Origin: Cepaea nemoralis
Lineage: Eukaryota; Mollusca; Gastropoda; Stylommatophora; Helicidae
Assembly (NCBI GenBank): GCA_014155875.1
Contig: JACEFZ010005141.1
Span: forward strand, 1,176,001 to 1,240,000
Length of the DNA: 64,000 nucleotides
Direction of reading: 5' to 3'
The position numbers were made by a program, and so were the translations under genes. The stretch's first letter is position 1; each line of letters begins with the position of its first letter. Shown piece after piece: positions 1 to 9,971 of this stretch. The notes below the pieces were generated by a model. It saw only the letters and a program-made list of their open reading frames with translations, did not search any database and had not been told where the DNA came from.

Positions 1-1497
1 CACCGATCTTTGAATTGTGCCGTCTGCTCTACGTCTCATTAGGATATCCAGGAACGGCAACGCTTTCGTTGTGTTCGTGTTCCATAGATAAAGAGATGTT
101 TTTATGCACCATGTTCATTATGGCCTGGAACGATGTTGCTTGTAGCTCGTCTGTGGTGATAATTAATATATTGTCCACATAACGACGGTAGAAGACCAAG
201 TTTTTAATGTCTGAGGATCTCTTTTCTTCTAAATGTGCCATTAAGATGTCCGCTAGAATAGGACCAAGAGGACTCCCCATGGCCACTCCGTCAATTTGGC
301 GGTATGACTTATTCAGAAAATTGAATTTTATATTGGCAGTACATAGTAATAGTAGCCTCTCCAGAATAGATGTTGGTATACCTAGTTTTAGTTGTTTGTC
401 TCTGATGCGTTCACTTATTATTTTCACTGTCTCATCTAATGGAACGTTGGTGAATAGGGAGGCTATATCCATGGATGCCATGTGTTTATTATTTATGTCC
501 ATAGTATCCAATAATTCCACCAGTTCGAATGTATCTCTAAGTATTTTTGGATCAAACGACTGTCGTACTGGCTTTAAAATTTCAGCTAGCCATCTTGCCA
601 TCTGGTGTTGTGCGGACTTAACCATAGACAGGATCGGTCTTAGCGGGATTCCGGGCTTGTGAAGTTTGGGTAGACCGTACATTTGAGGAGTTTGGGAGCC
701 ACGTGGTGTGAGCATTTTTGCAGTGGCCTCACTGATAAGTCCCTCATTCACAAGTGACTGGATCTCTTTTCTCATTTTTGCATCCAGGTCCTCCGACTTG
801 TTTACTGTTTGATCTAACCTGAATTTAGATTCATCCGATAATATCACTTCCATTTTACTCTGGTAGTCTGACATGTCCATCAATACTGCACCACTTCCTT
901 TGTCTGGTTTCAGTAATACAAGCGTTTTGTTAGCCTTTAATGCTTTTAATGCAGTAAGGTTTTCATTGGTCAGCGGACATGTCTGTTTAGAGGGTGTTGT
1001 GCGATACTGGTGTTCTAAATCTACCAGTTTGGCCTTCAGCCACCCGACCAACTCAGCAGAAGTAGGTGATAACTTAGAGACTTGGTCAAACAACATTTCA
1101 AATTGTGCCTGCGACTCAGTGCAGTTGATCTGTTTGGGCTTTATGCAGAATTTTTATCCATATGCAAGGGCCTCAGTTTCAGTATTGTTGAGAACGTATG
1201 ATGATAAGTTCCTCACATACTTGTCTGGGTTGTCTAGTACTGACGTTGTTATCTTTTCAGTACTCAGTGATTTGTTGAGGCGAGCATTCTCTGCGATTTT
1301 CACCTTGTACACCGTTTCTGTGCAGAATGTAGTGATCCTCAAGTGGCCATACAAACTCAATTCTTTGGTGACATAATACGCAGAACTGTGTGTTCGCTTG
1401 AGGTTGGCCATCTTGGACTGGGTTTCTTCTATCTGATTTTTTGTCAGTCGTCTCAGGTTTTTTTCTTGTTGGACATATTCTGTCGGCTCTCAGAGAT
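1..1497 (-). pseudogene. Penelope-like element reverse transcriptase, partial and decayed
   Basis: The protein read on the minus strand has the N-terminal linker and fingers/palm of a Penelope-like (PLE) reverse transcriptase: a charged N-terminus (about 1497-1160), then LLKPDKGSGAVLMD, YGLPKLHKPGIPLRPI, SLFTNVPLDET, AMGSPLGP and RRYVDN. These are PLE-type RT motifs in the expected order. The main open stretches (29-1096 and 1154-1411) share one frame and are split by a TAA at about 1151-1153. Near position 55 the frame shifts again, and the expected LPFLDIL motif continues in another frame to the window edge, so the thumb and any GIY-YIG endonuclease lie outside. The palm motif reads YVDN where YVDD is usual, so this copy is probably catalytically dead. 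A dead relic is near certain; the PLE subclade is not assigned. Confidence 0.88.
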
Positions 1498-1559
1498 CTG
1501 AAATACCGATGAGGAAATATTCCAGATCTTAGGCATTCTTTAAGAAATTTATCGACATA

Positions 1560-2121
1560 TAAGTTGTTAGTCAACAGATTTTAGTCAAATAAACAGCAAA
1601 ATGAAGGGAAAAGCATGCAGAATATTTTACTCACGTGAATGTTGCTGCTAATCCACACACAAACACAAATATTTACAAAATACAACATATTGTTTGTGAT
1701 TGTCTGTCATCTATACGACAATTTACAAACACATTTTCAGAATCATAATCACTTTCTTTAAAGTCCGACTCACAAGTGCTAACGCAAAGTAACGCTGATC
1801 ACTGATATCTAGCTCCAATTAATAGTCAACTTCATGCCTTTCAGTGTCACTTAAATTAAACCCAGCGAAATCTCCGCTATCACTTAAAGAATTGTCAAAA
1901 TCCATTTTGAAATACAAAGCGTAAAAACCCAAAAAACTACAACAAAAATCCGTTCAAATTCAAAGTACGCGCTTGCGAATGCCGAAACCGAAAGTAGACA
2001 GTCGGAAGTCTCGGAAAGTTGTTAGATCGCGTTTTTACAATGCATAATAGTTTAGGGCGCTTTCAAACGGATTGCCCATTCCGGAATAGAAACGTTCCCG
2101 GATGTTTTGCCCGGTAAAGGG
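1560..2121 (-). mobile_element. piggyBac-derived non-autonomous element, copy 1 (one end missing)
   Basis: This copy aligns along its length with the complete copy at 26866-27546. It ends in GCCCGGTAAAGGG followed by TTAA at 2122-2125, the target duplicated by piggyBac elements. On the minus strand an ATG at 1905 opens a short acidic peptide (MDFDNSLSDSGDF...), which resembles the acidic N-terminus of piggyBac transposases, then stops. The left terminus seen in copy 2 is absent here, so the element is truncated against the Penelope relic. No DDD catalytic core is present. Confidence 0.75.
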
Positions 2122-2310
2122 TTAAAATTACCAGTGGTAGACAATTGACATTACTGTGCGAACATGTGTATATTTCAGCTTCAGGGATTTATCTAGTTAT
2201 TTTACTTTATGTTGTGTGAATTCTGCAGTATGTACATGACGAGGTGCAGCAAAATATGCCAGGCAATAAATCGTGCAATCCATTGTTTTGTCTTCGTTAT
2301 TCAAAACAAT

Positions 2311-2795
2311 ATAATTGAGCAGTTTACCAAGGGAAACATGACATGATTGAACAGACTGCCACTGAAAGATAGCATGATAGCCCTCTCAGTCTGCCACTGA
2401 AAGATAACATGATAGTGCCCTCAATTTGCCATCTGAAACATAACATAATTGAACAGTTTACCAACTGACACATGAGATAATTGAACAGTCTGCCACTGAA
2501 GGATAACATGATAGCGCCTTAGTCTGCCATCTGAAACCTAACATAATTGAGCAGTTTACCAACTGAAACATGACATAATTGAACAGTCTGCCATTGAAGG
2601 ATAACATGATAGTGCCTCAGTCTGCCATCTGAAACCTAACATAATTGAGCAGTTTACTTACTGAAACATGACATGATTGAACAGTCTGCCACTGAAAGAT
2701 AGCATGTTAGTGCTCTCAGTCTGCCATCTGAAACCTAATATAATTGAACAGTTTACCAATTGAAACATGACATGATTGAAGAGTCTGCCACCTGA
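2311..2795. repeat. 98-bp minisatellite, about five units
   Basis: The phrase ATAATTGARCAGTTTAC recurs at 2311, 2445, 2543, 2641 and 2740, giving periods of 134, 98, 98 and 99 bp. Each unit also holds a CTGCCACTGAAAGATA half and a CTGCCATCTGAAACCTA half, so the unit itself looks like a diverged dimer of about 49 bp. The first unit carries an extra half. Small ORFs through it are artefacts of the repeat. Confidence 0.9.
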
Positions 2796-3038
2796 GAGTT
2801 TTTGAAAACATCTAAAAATCTTAGATTGTCTTTGGATCTTCCTACCAGATCAGCCATCTTTTTATGCCACACTGAAAATAATTAAGGGCAAGAGCTACAG
2901 AGAAAGAGATAACAGCAGTCAGCATCACTGCTTCGAACAGGGTCACTGGACTAAATCTAATCAAGTAGTGGACCTGGAAATGGCTGCACAACTGTATTCT
3001 GGCTGAGAGATTGCAATCCTAGAGAGGAAGCAATTCTG

Positions 3039-3084
<46 letters not shown>

Positions 3085-3546
3085 ACAACACCATGCTAAA
3101 GTTGAGTCTATCGAAACTAACAAATATCATATCTATGCTATAAGCAGGTAAAATGTGTATGAATGAGAAAGAAGAAGAAGACAAAAACTTGTTAACAGGC
3201 AGTCACATCACAGTGCAGTCCTCAGTGGAATTCCTTCAATGTAACAGATTATAAGCAGGTGTTATAGCAGGCTGAGAAACAGGAAAACACATAAATGGCA
3301 ACTTAGAATTTCATAATAGGAAAAAGAAAGAGAAAAGCCATGAATTATGGTAAGGAAACTCAAACGGAATCAAAAGTGAGATCATGAAAGTCTGTTTTCG
3401 GTTATTCAGAAACATTCAGCCATCACAAGTCAAAGAAATGCAACAAATAGAACAATATGAATGGTTCCGACCGTTTACGGTAAAATAAGAGCACGCAGTT
3501 TAATAAATGGTCCAGTAAGATGTATGGCAGCCATACTTGAGACTTC
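2796..3546. repeat. Unannotated stretch with a long poly-C/poly-A run
   Basis: No coding or recognisable repeat family was seen. The only structure is 35 consecutive C at 3040-3074 followed directly by 11 A at 3075-3085. Such a homopolymer is unstable and its true length is uncertain in any assembly. Confidence 0.7.
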
Positions 3547-4400
3547 GATACAATGCCTGGTTGTCAGTGTCAATATAAATCAATCAATCATGTGCCATGC
3601 CGGAAAGCGTGGGCAGTCATGACTCGCCATTTCACTCGATCACCAGCATCGTGGATCAGCTCAGTGTTCCTGTCTCGTCCATGCCATGTGGCCAAGCCAT
3701 CCAGGTATTTTTCTCTCGGTCTTCCTCTTGGTTTGTTCCTTTCGATCTTGCCAGTTGTCACTAAGTTCTCCAATCCATTTCTTCTCATAACATGTCCAAA
3801 AAATGTTGACTGTCCAAGTCTAATTTCTGTAATCAATTTACGATTTTCATTTGTCTCCTGTAGTACTTGGTCGCCGGCTTCGTGGCTTAGAGGTTATGAC
3901 TTTTCTCCGTAATCTCGTATACTCTCGTCGGTAACGTGATGACGGTGAGAATCAGCAGTGGTTCGAATCGCATCGGTAACTTACAGGGTATGTGAGCCGG
4001 CCGCTCAGAAAGCAATGGCAAACTACTGAGCGTAATCTTGCCAAGAAATCAACATACAGCTGAAAGATGCTGGTGTTGACAGCGATGTCCTGTAAAGGAT
4101 ATGCAAAAAAAAAAAAAAAGTACTTGGTCATTGGTTTTTCTGTCTGTCCATGGTATTTTTTGCATTTTCCTCAGAAACCACATTTCTGCAGCCTTCAGAT
4201 GTTTTTCAGCTTGACTGCACATTGTCCAAGTTTCACATCCATACAAAAGAACAGGCTCTATGTATCCCCTCAACACTCTTTTTCTCGTTTCAATTGACAT
4301 CTTTTTATTGGTCAGAATGTTTTTCATCTTGCTAAAGGCTACTTTAGCCATGGCGATTCTTGTTCTGATCTCTTCAAGGCATCATTATAAATGGCACACT
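3547..4400 (-). mobile_element. NL-A non-LTR retrotransposon, 3' RT fragment (hosts an S1 SINE)
   Basis: On the minus strand the product reads as the C-terminal part of an APE-type non-LTR reverse transcriptase: LTNKKMSIETRKRVL, IEPVLLYGCETWT, FLRKMQKIPWTDRKTND, then after the SINE the FFGHVMRRNGLENL and PRGRPREKYLDGLATW tail. The same tail recurs in the copies at 7806, 13011 and 45195. The 3' end carries a short (TGAT)n-type tail at 3570-3590. The element is 5' truncated and interrupted at 3873-4118 by SINE S1. The clade (RTE/CR1/Jockey-related) is not resolved. Confidence 0.85.
3873..4118 (+). mobile_element. SINE S1, full-length tRNA-derived copy with 11-bp target duplication
   Basis: AGTACTTGGTC occurs immediately before (3862-3872) and after (4119-4129) the unit, so the insertion into NL-A is exactly delimited. 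The head has a Pol III A box (TGGCTTAGAGG) and B box (GGTTCGAATCG) at tRNA-like spacing. The body contains CAATGGCAAACTACTGAGCG and CAGCTGAAAGATGCTGGTG, and the tail is poly-A. Other S1 copies are at 6892, 17469, 30320 and 63400. Confidence 0.92.
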
Positions 4401-4741
4401 GCAAATAATAATTTAATATATCACTTGGAAAAAGGAAAATGATTCCAAGTGCAACATACTTGTCGGACATGGCAAGACGTGCGCAACAATCACATGCAAT
4501 GGAATAAGAATTTGCTGGCTGTCCAAGGGTTATTGTCATTTAAAAAATGCTGATTGACTTCCTCATTCTAATTTTAGTGCAAGTCATCGAACTTATGATG
4601 TCCGTCAATGTCTGGAAACAGTGTCATAAAATCATGATTGTAGTATGTTTGGTTTTCTCAAAACAGACGCACTTCAAAATTAATTTCATTCTTACAGCTG
4701 AGGACAGGAATCTTTTATGAGATGTGATTTATTTCAGCTGT
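4401..4741. other. No recognised feature
   Basis: AT-rich intergenic or intronic sequence; no supported ORF, repeat or RNA was seen. Confidence 0.5.
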
Positions 4742-5033
4742 AAAAAAAATTGTTTTTTGGCGCTCGATCGCTTTGAACTCAAGCGTAATCCATACACACT
4801 ACTTCCAGTAATGCTGGACTAAAGTTTGTGTGCGGATTAGCTTTTACCTATTAATAGTGTCCCTCACTATCAAGCAAACTCACTCCAACTTCAGAGGTAC
4901 TTGTAATTTACGTCCCCAAGTCAAGGACGACATGTCAACATTTTAGTCCAACTGTCCGGTGTAAGGGTTGAACACCTTAACTTCAGCACACAGATGTTTC
5001 AACATGTTTTTATCCATTCTGTCATGCTGGCCT
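4742..5033 (-). mobile_element. SINE S3, diverged copy
   Basis: This aligns with 15110-15394 over its length. Shared words include GCTTTGAACTCAAG, CGGATTAGCTTT, CAGAGGTACTTGTAATTTACG and TCAACATTTTAGTCCA. The tRNA-like head lies at the right (minus orientation) and is decayed here; it is clearer in the second copy. Confidence 0.75.
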
Positions 5034-5259
5034 GCACTGTTTTAAATGACTGCTTATTTCATTCATCCACCTGAGTAGAAGTCCTATGGCAAAGTGCAAA
5101 TAAACGATGATAGACATGTGAGAATGGATGATTAGTGTGCCTACATAGAACAACTTTTGAACGAGCCTAAGCATTTTAGCAAGTTGTAGTGAGTTTGCAG
5201 AATTAGGAACATGGATTTTTTATAATGGAAAAGCTGGGAATAATTTCACACCATTCTGG

Positions 5260-5845
5260 GCTTTTGCCATCCTATTTGTACATATTTTAATCTATGAAAC
5301 TTAGCTATAATTACGTTAGAAATGAAAGACATTTCAGCCAGGTAGCCCTTCCCTTTCTTGTATTTTGTTTGTTTCCAAAAATCTATAATTTCTTCCCACT
5401 GCCATAAGCCGATCTTTTCTTTTCATTTGTCTGTGCAGTTTCCAGAATTTTCGCAGCTGTTTTATCACTTCCAATCTCCTTCATAAAATATTCTCATTTT
5501 ATGTTCTTGGCCTCTGCAGCACAGTGCTTGAAAGCCTCCACCATGTCTTTCTTGACCTTTTCCGCTGTGTCCACTTCCTCTCGTGAGCTTCGGGTGTCTG
5601 TCGAACTTTCCTTAGCTGCTTCACTGCAGCTCTCTTTGCTTTCCAAGCATTGTCTACTTCTGGGGTCCACCATGGGGGTTTCAAAAAAGGAGGTTTAACA
5701 GTCCTGTTGCATGCCCTCTGTCTGAGGCATCCAAGAAGGCTGTCGGTGCCAAGAGCTGGACCTCACTCACTCAATTTCCGACATCTTGGTTTCTGTCCAG
5801 GGTTTAGAATATTTAGCAGAAATATCTCAGTAGGCTCGTAGAATT
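5260..5845 (-). mobile_element. NL-I (I-clade-like) LINE fragment, linker between endonuclease and RT
   Basis: Minus-strand translation contains PPWWTPEVDNAWKAKRAAVK (5600-5680), followed in shifting frames by a lysine-rich linker typical of the stretch just before RT in I/Jockey-type LINEs. The same PPWWTPEVENSW motif is at 46680 in the + strand NL-I copy. The fragment is separated from its own endonuclease part (6514-6890) by the 5848-6508 insertion. Confidence 0.75.
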
Positions 5846-5847
5846 AC

Positions 5848-6508
5848 TGTACATGTCTTTCGTGCACACAACAAACATCCAAAGTGTCCTTAGAGTACAA
5901 AGTAACTTTATTACAGCACAGTTCTCACAGTGGTTGCCATCGAACACCGCTAGCTATTGCCTTTCAGCGTTCTGTGTCCGACCATCCCACTCACTGTCCG
6001 TCCATAAAGACTAACTAGCACCACCAATCGTAATTTGTTCATGCTGTTGCTGCACACGGTCGACAATCACTACACTTTACTGCTAAACAAGAACATCAGT
6101 GCTATCTACTTACGCACTTCACACTGGTGGCGAACGGGTCACGGCGTGTCTCTCGCTCGGCCATTCTTGTCAGTTTGTTCACAACACGGGGTCAATTCTC
6201 TCACCACAACTGGTCGATATCAACTGGCCCATCGTTGGTCATTAACTTCAGTGCCCAGTTTCTTCACTCACCGCTCTCCTTCACAAGAACACTCTTTCCC
6301 AGTTGACTGTAACTTCCATACTGCACCCTTTGCAAAATGCCTTCAAGACACAGAACTTTCACAAACACAACCTCCTTGTCTCACGCCCAGCTCCGTCTGT
6401 CCGAGCACAACCTTCTCCCGGCTTTGACCTGGGCGCGTCACGTGACCACATTAGCTCCGCCCACTAGTCTGCCCGTCTTCGTTTGCATTTTTGAACTGTG
6501 TGTATACA
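5848..6508 (-). mobile_element. Putative solo LTR or TIR element inserted in NL-I
   Basis: The segment splits an NL-I copy. Its ends on the minus strand read TGTATACACAG ... GACATGTACA, so it is TG...CA with short inverted ends. AATAAA sits near the minus-strand 3' end, at about 5909-5914. Flanks do not give a perfect duplication (ATTAC vs ATACT). The bordering CGTAGAA/TTCTACG words form a longer imperfect inverted repeat, so a DNA transposon is the alternative. No ORF of known family was seen inside. Confidence 0.4.
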
Positions 6509-6513
6509 ATACT

Positions 6514-6890
6514 TTCTACGCTTGACACCCTTGCTGTGTTTCGCGTAATCCATCTCATGGCAGTCGGTCCACTCATACCGGACGGTCTTGCACACTCTCT
6601 CAGCCTTAACTTTCCTGGATTTAGAGATCAGGACTGAGCATGGCATGAGATCACTCCCATGGACATTCAAAACAGTCCACTTTACGTCAAGGACTGATGA
6701 CTGGGAGACAAGTGCCAAGTCAATAGCAATGTCTGCATCGCCACGCCTCATTCCCATTCTAGTCGGCCTACCATCATTTATGCAGAACACATTCTTTCTA
6801 TGTAATGATATTGCTTTTTGGGGTGTTCTTGTACACTGGGGAAAAGGGTTTTTCTTCTGTCAGTTTATAAATCTGTAACTATACTGACAA
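6514..6890 (-). mobile_element. NL-I LINE fragment, C-terminal half of AP endonuclease
   Basis: Minus-strand translation contains INDGRPTRMGMRRGDADIAIDLALVS and DVKWTVLNVHGSD. These match the substrate-recognition and SDH end of an APE-type endonuclease and the corresponding LNDRTPTRLAMRPGD/TAIDLAFVS stretch of the NL-I copy at 46390-46520. This is the 5' neighbour of the linker at 5260-5845, displaced by the intervening insertion. Confidence 0.8.
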
Positions 6891-6891
6891 C

Positions 6892-7139
6892 TGGTCTCTC
6901 TGGTCTAGGGGTTACCATCGTTCTCCGTAACCCCGTATATTCTTGTGAGTTATGTAACCTGTGCGAGAATTGGTAGTGGTTCTTGCCACATTGGTAACTT
7001 ACGGGATATGTGAGCCGGTCGCTCAGAAAGCAATGGCAAACTACTAAGCGTGATCTCGCCTAGTACATCAACAGCAGCTGAAAAATGCTGATGTTTACTG
7101 CAACGTCCTGTAAGGAATATGAGCCACACAAAAAACACT
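6892..7139 (+). mobile_element. SINE S1, diverged copy
   Basis: This is collinear with the S1 copy at 3873: GGTCTAGGGGTTACC head, TATGTGAGCCGGTCGCTCAG, AAGCAATGGCAAACTACTAA, then GCTGATGTTTACTGCAACG and an A-rich tail. The B box is mutated (GGTTCTTGCCA). Confidence 0.85.
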
Positions 7140-7580
7140 ATACTTTGCACGTCCCTACTATTTCATTAAGTCACTGTCAGGACAATCCCACTCTGTAAAC
7201 ATCGTCTTCTAGCCCACACTGTTACAATTTGACATTTGAATAACTTGTTTTTTATTGTTGAAGTTGGTTAACATCAGCTCCCTCACTGCCTAGACAGGAC
7301 GATACATCCATTGAAGCTGCTCTATTAAACTATTGATAATACTAGACAAAGCCAACATCTTGAGCTACTTGCAATGGAGTATAATTTGTTTAAAACTTCA
7401 ATCATATGCCATATCATTATAAAGTATAAGTATTAGTATATTACAGGAATGTGACAAGATATAATTTTAAGCTTAAATTAGAATGTTGTAAAGAGCTACA
7501 TTATTTGATGTAAAGGAAAAAACTCAATAGAATTGTTAACACCTTTAACAATATATAAATTTGTTTTATTGAACTGTCAG
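7140..7580. other. Intron sequence before the first recognised exon
   Basis: No feature apart from the pyrimidine-rich TTTGTTTTATTGAACTGTCAG acceptor ending at 7580. Confidence 0.5.
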
Positions 7581-7733
7581 GTCTTCCTCAAGAGATCAGA
7601 ATGGAGTATCAGACACACGATGCACAAACTGGTGTGACTGGGAGCAAGATCGTTACTACACCATCCACACCTCCTGGACAGAGAAGAGCTGTAAAAACAA
7701 TATCAGTTCTTACTGGTTCCTTGGCAACAAAAG
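7581..7733 (+). CDS. RALGAPA: RALGAPA ortholog, internal exon (Ser/Thr/Pro-rich segment)
   Basis: This 153-bp open segment lies between an AG acceptor (CTGTCAG) and a GT donor (AAG|GTAGAA). It starts with two bases of a split codon and ends with one base, which joins to the next exon's two bases to make a Val codon. The peptide starts LPQEIRMEYQTHDAQTGV and is rich in Ser, Thr and Pro (VTTPSTPPGQRR, ISVLTGSL), like a disordered linker. No specific human match was recalled, so the assignment rests on splice signals, phase and its position one intron before a clear RALGAPA exon. No more 5' exon was recognised in 1-7580. Confidence 0.7.
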
Positions 7734-7805
7734 GTAGAAACTACATTGTTTTCTAATAGTTATATGTCTTATAGGAAACAGAAACAATATTTGTTTTCTT
7801 GTAGA

Positions 7806-8480
7806 TTCAACTAGGGTTAGAACTGAATATTAAAAAGACACAGATTATGGTTGTCACCGGGAAGAAGGAAATACCACAATGTGATATACGAGTAAATGGG
7901 CATATTCTTAAGCAAGTGAATCGATACAGTTATCTCGGCACAGTCATAACATCTGATGGGAGATGCCTTGAAGAGATTAGAACAAGAATTGCCATTGCGA
8001 AGGTAGCCTTTTGCAAGTTGAAAAACATACTGACCAATAAAAAGATATAAATTGAAACGAGAAAAAGAGTGTTGAAGTGCTACATAGAACCTATACTTTT
8101 GTATGGATGTGAAGCGTGGACAATAAGCGGTCAAGCTGAAAAACAGCTGATGGCTGTGGAAATGTGGTTTCTGAGGAAAATGCAGAGAATACCATGGACA
8201 GACAGAAAAACCAATGAACAAGTCCTTCAAGAAACAAATGAAGATCGTAAACTGATTAGAGATATTAGATGTAGACAGTCAAAATTTTTTGGGCATGTTA
8301 TGAGAAGAAATAAATTGGAGAACTTGGTGACAACTGGCAAGATCAAAGGGAAGAGACCACGGGGAAGAACGAGAAGTAAATACCTGGATTGCTTGGCCAC
8401 ATGACATGGTTGAGACAGGAACACAGAGCTGATCCACGACTCTGGTGATCGAGTGAGATGCAGAACATGACCGCCCAAGC
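7806..8480 (+). mobile_element. NL-A non-LTR retrotransposon, 5'-truncated 3' RT fragment
   Basis: Starts abruptly 72 bp into the intron. The + strand translation gives LGLELNIKKTQIMVVTGKKE, YSYLGTVITSDGRCLEE, LLYGCEAWTISGQAEKQL, FLRKMQRIPWTDRKTNEQVL, FFGHVMRRNKLENL and the basic PRGRTRSKYLDCLAT tail. A TAA at 8048-8050 and another break near 8402 interrupt it. This is the longest NL-A copy of the RT C-terminus in the window. It is in the same orientation as the host gene. Confidence 0.88.
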
Positions 8481-8919
8481 TTATCCCCATGGCACATGAT
8501 GGATGGTAGATTCAAATAGAAAAATTATATTATGGGCTTATCCAACCTTCAATCAGAAGTGTACATTCATGTGTTTTTGCCACCTGCAGACACCAGGGTA
8601 ACTTAATACCAGATTAAACTAGCCATTTTAGTAACATTTTTAAAATTACTTTTTAATTTTGCAACCTGCAAAGTTGGATACCTCTTGAAATAACAAATCA
8701 AACTGTACCTTATTCAAGTCTGTAGGTCAATTTTAAGCAAAGATATTAATGTTTGTGTTTCAGTTTTTATCATTTAATATGAACAAAGAGGAAAATACGA
8801 TTTCAGCACTTTGACAAAGTGTGACGTAACACTCACACAACTGTTTCTAACACATACATTCAAGGGAGATTAAAACTGCCGATGTTTCCTACTAAGGGGA
8901 AGATAACTCCTGCCGATTT
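8481..8919. other. No recognised feature
   Basis: AT-rich intron sequence with no supported ORF or repeat family. Confidence 0.5.
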
Positions 8920-9770
<851 letters not shown>

Positions 9771-9971
9771 TGTCATCAAAAGCCCATGCTGCCAAAAATA
9801 TAGCACTACCTCCTGTTAACAGTTCTAATGTGGAGAAGTTAATTTTAGATACACGCCTGCCATATGCATCCAAGCGTCCAAAATGCAACAGTATTCTACA
9901 TCTGTTTGATGCCTGGCTATTTGATGCTTCATTGGCTGGAGTGGAGCTGCACCCAGCTCATGCTGCACCTG
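9771..9971 (+). CDS. RALGAPA: RALGAPA ortholog, internal exon (SKRP...LHLFDAWLFDA segment)
   Basis: RALGAPA is the catalytic alpha subunit of the Ral GTPase-activating complex, which partners the beta subunit to switch off RalA/RalB; it is related to tuberin. This 201-bp exon encodes VSSKAHAAKNIALPP, then YASKRPKCNSILHLFDAWLF and a short acidic end. The core matches the vertebrate RALGAPA segment SKRPKSNSVLHLF..WLFDAAL, in the helical-repeat region well before the C-terminal GAP domain. It is bounded by TTTACAG and G|GTGAGT and is phase 2-in/1-out, consistent with both neighbours. Confidence 0.9.

Noticed and set aside
207..662. 151-codon + strand ORF
   Set aside because: It lies opposite the Penelope-like RT and shows no family pattern; it is a shadow of that coding sequence.
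2311..2795. Possible CRISPR-like array
   Set aside because: Units are contiguous 98-bp tandem repeats without unique spacers, in an animal genome with spliced genes.
2957..3184. Minus ORF with a glycine run
   Set aside because: It comes from the poly-C homopolymer at 3040-3074.
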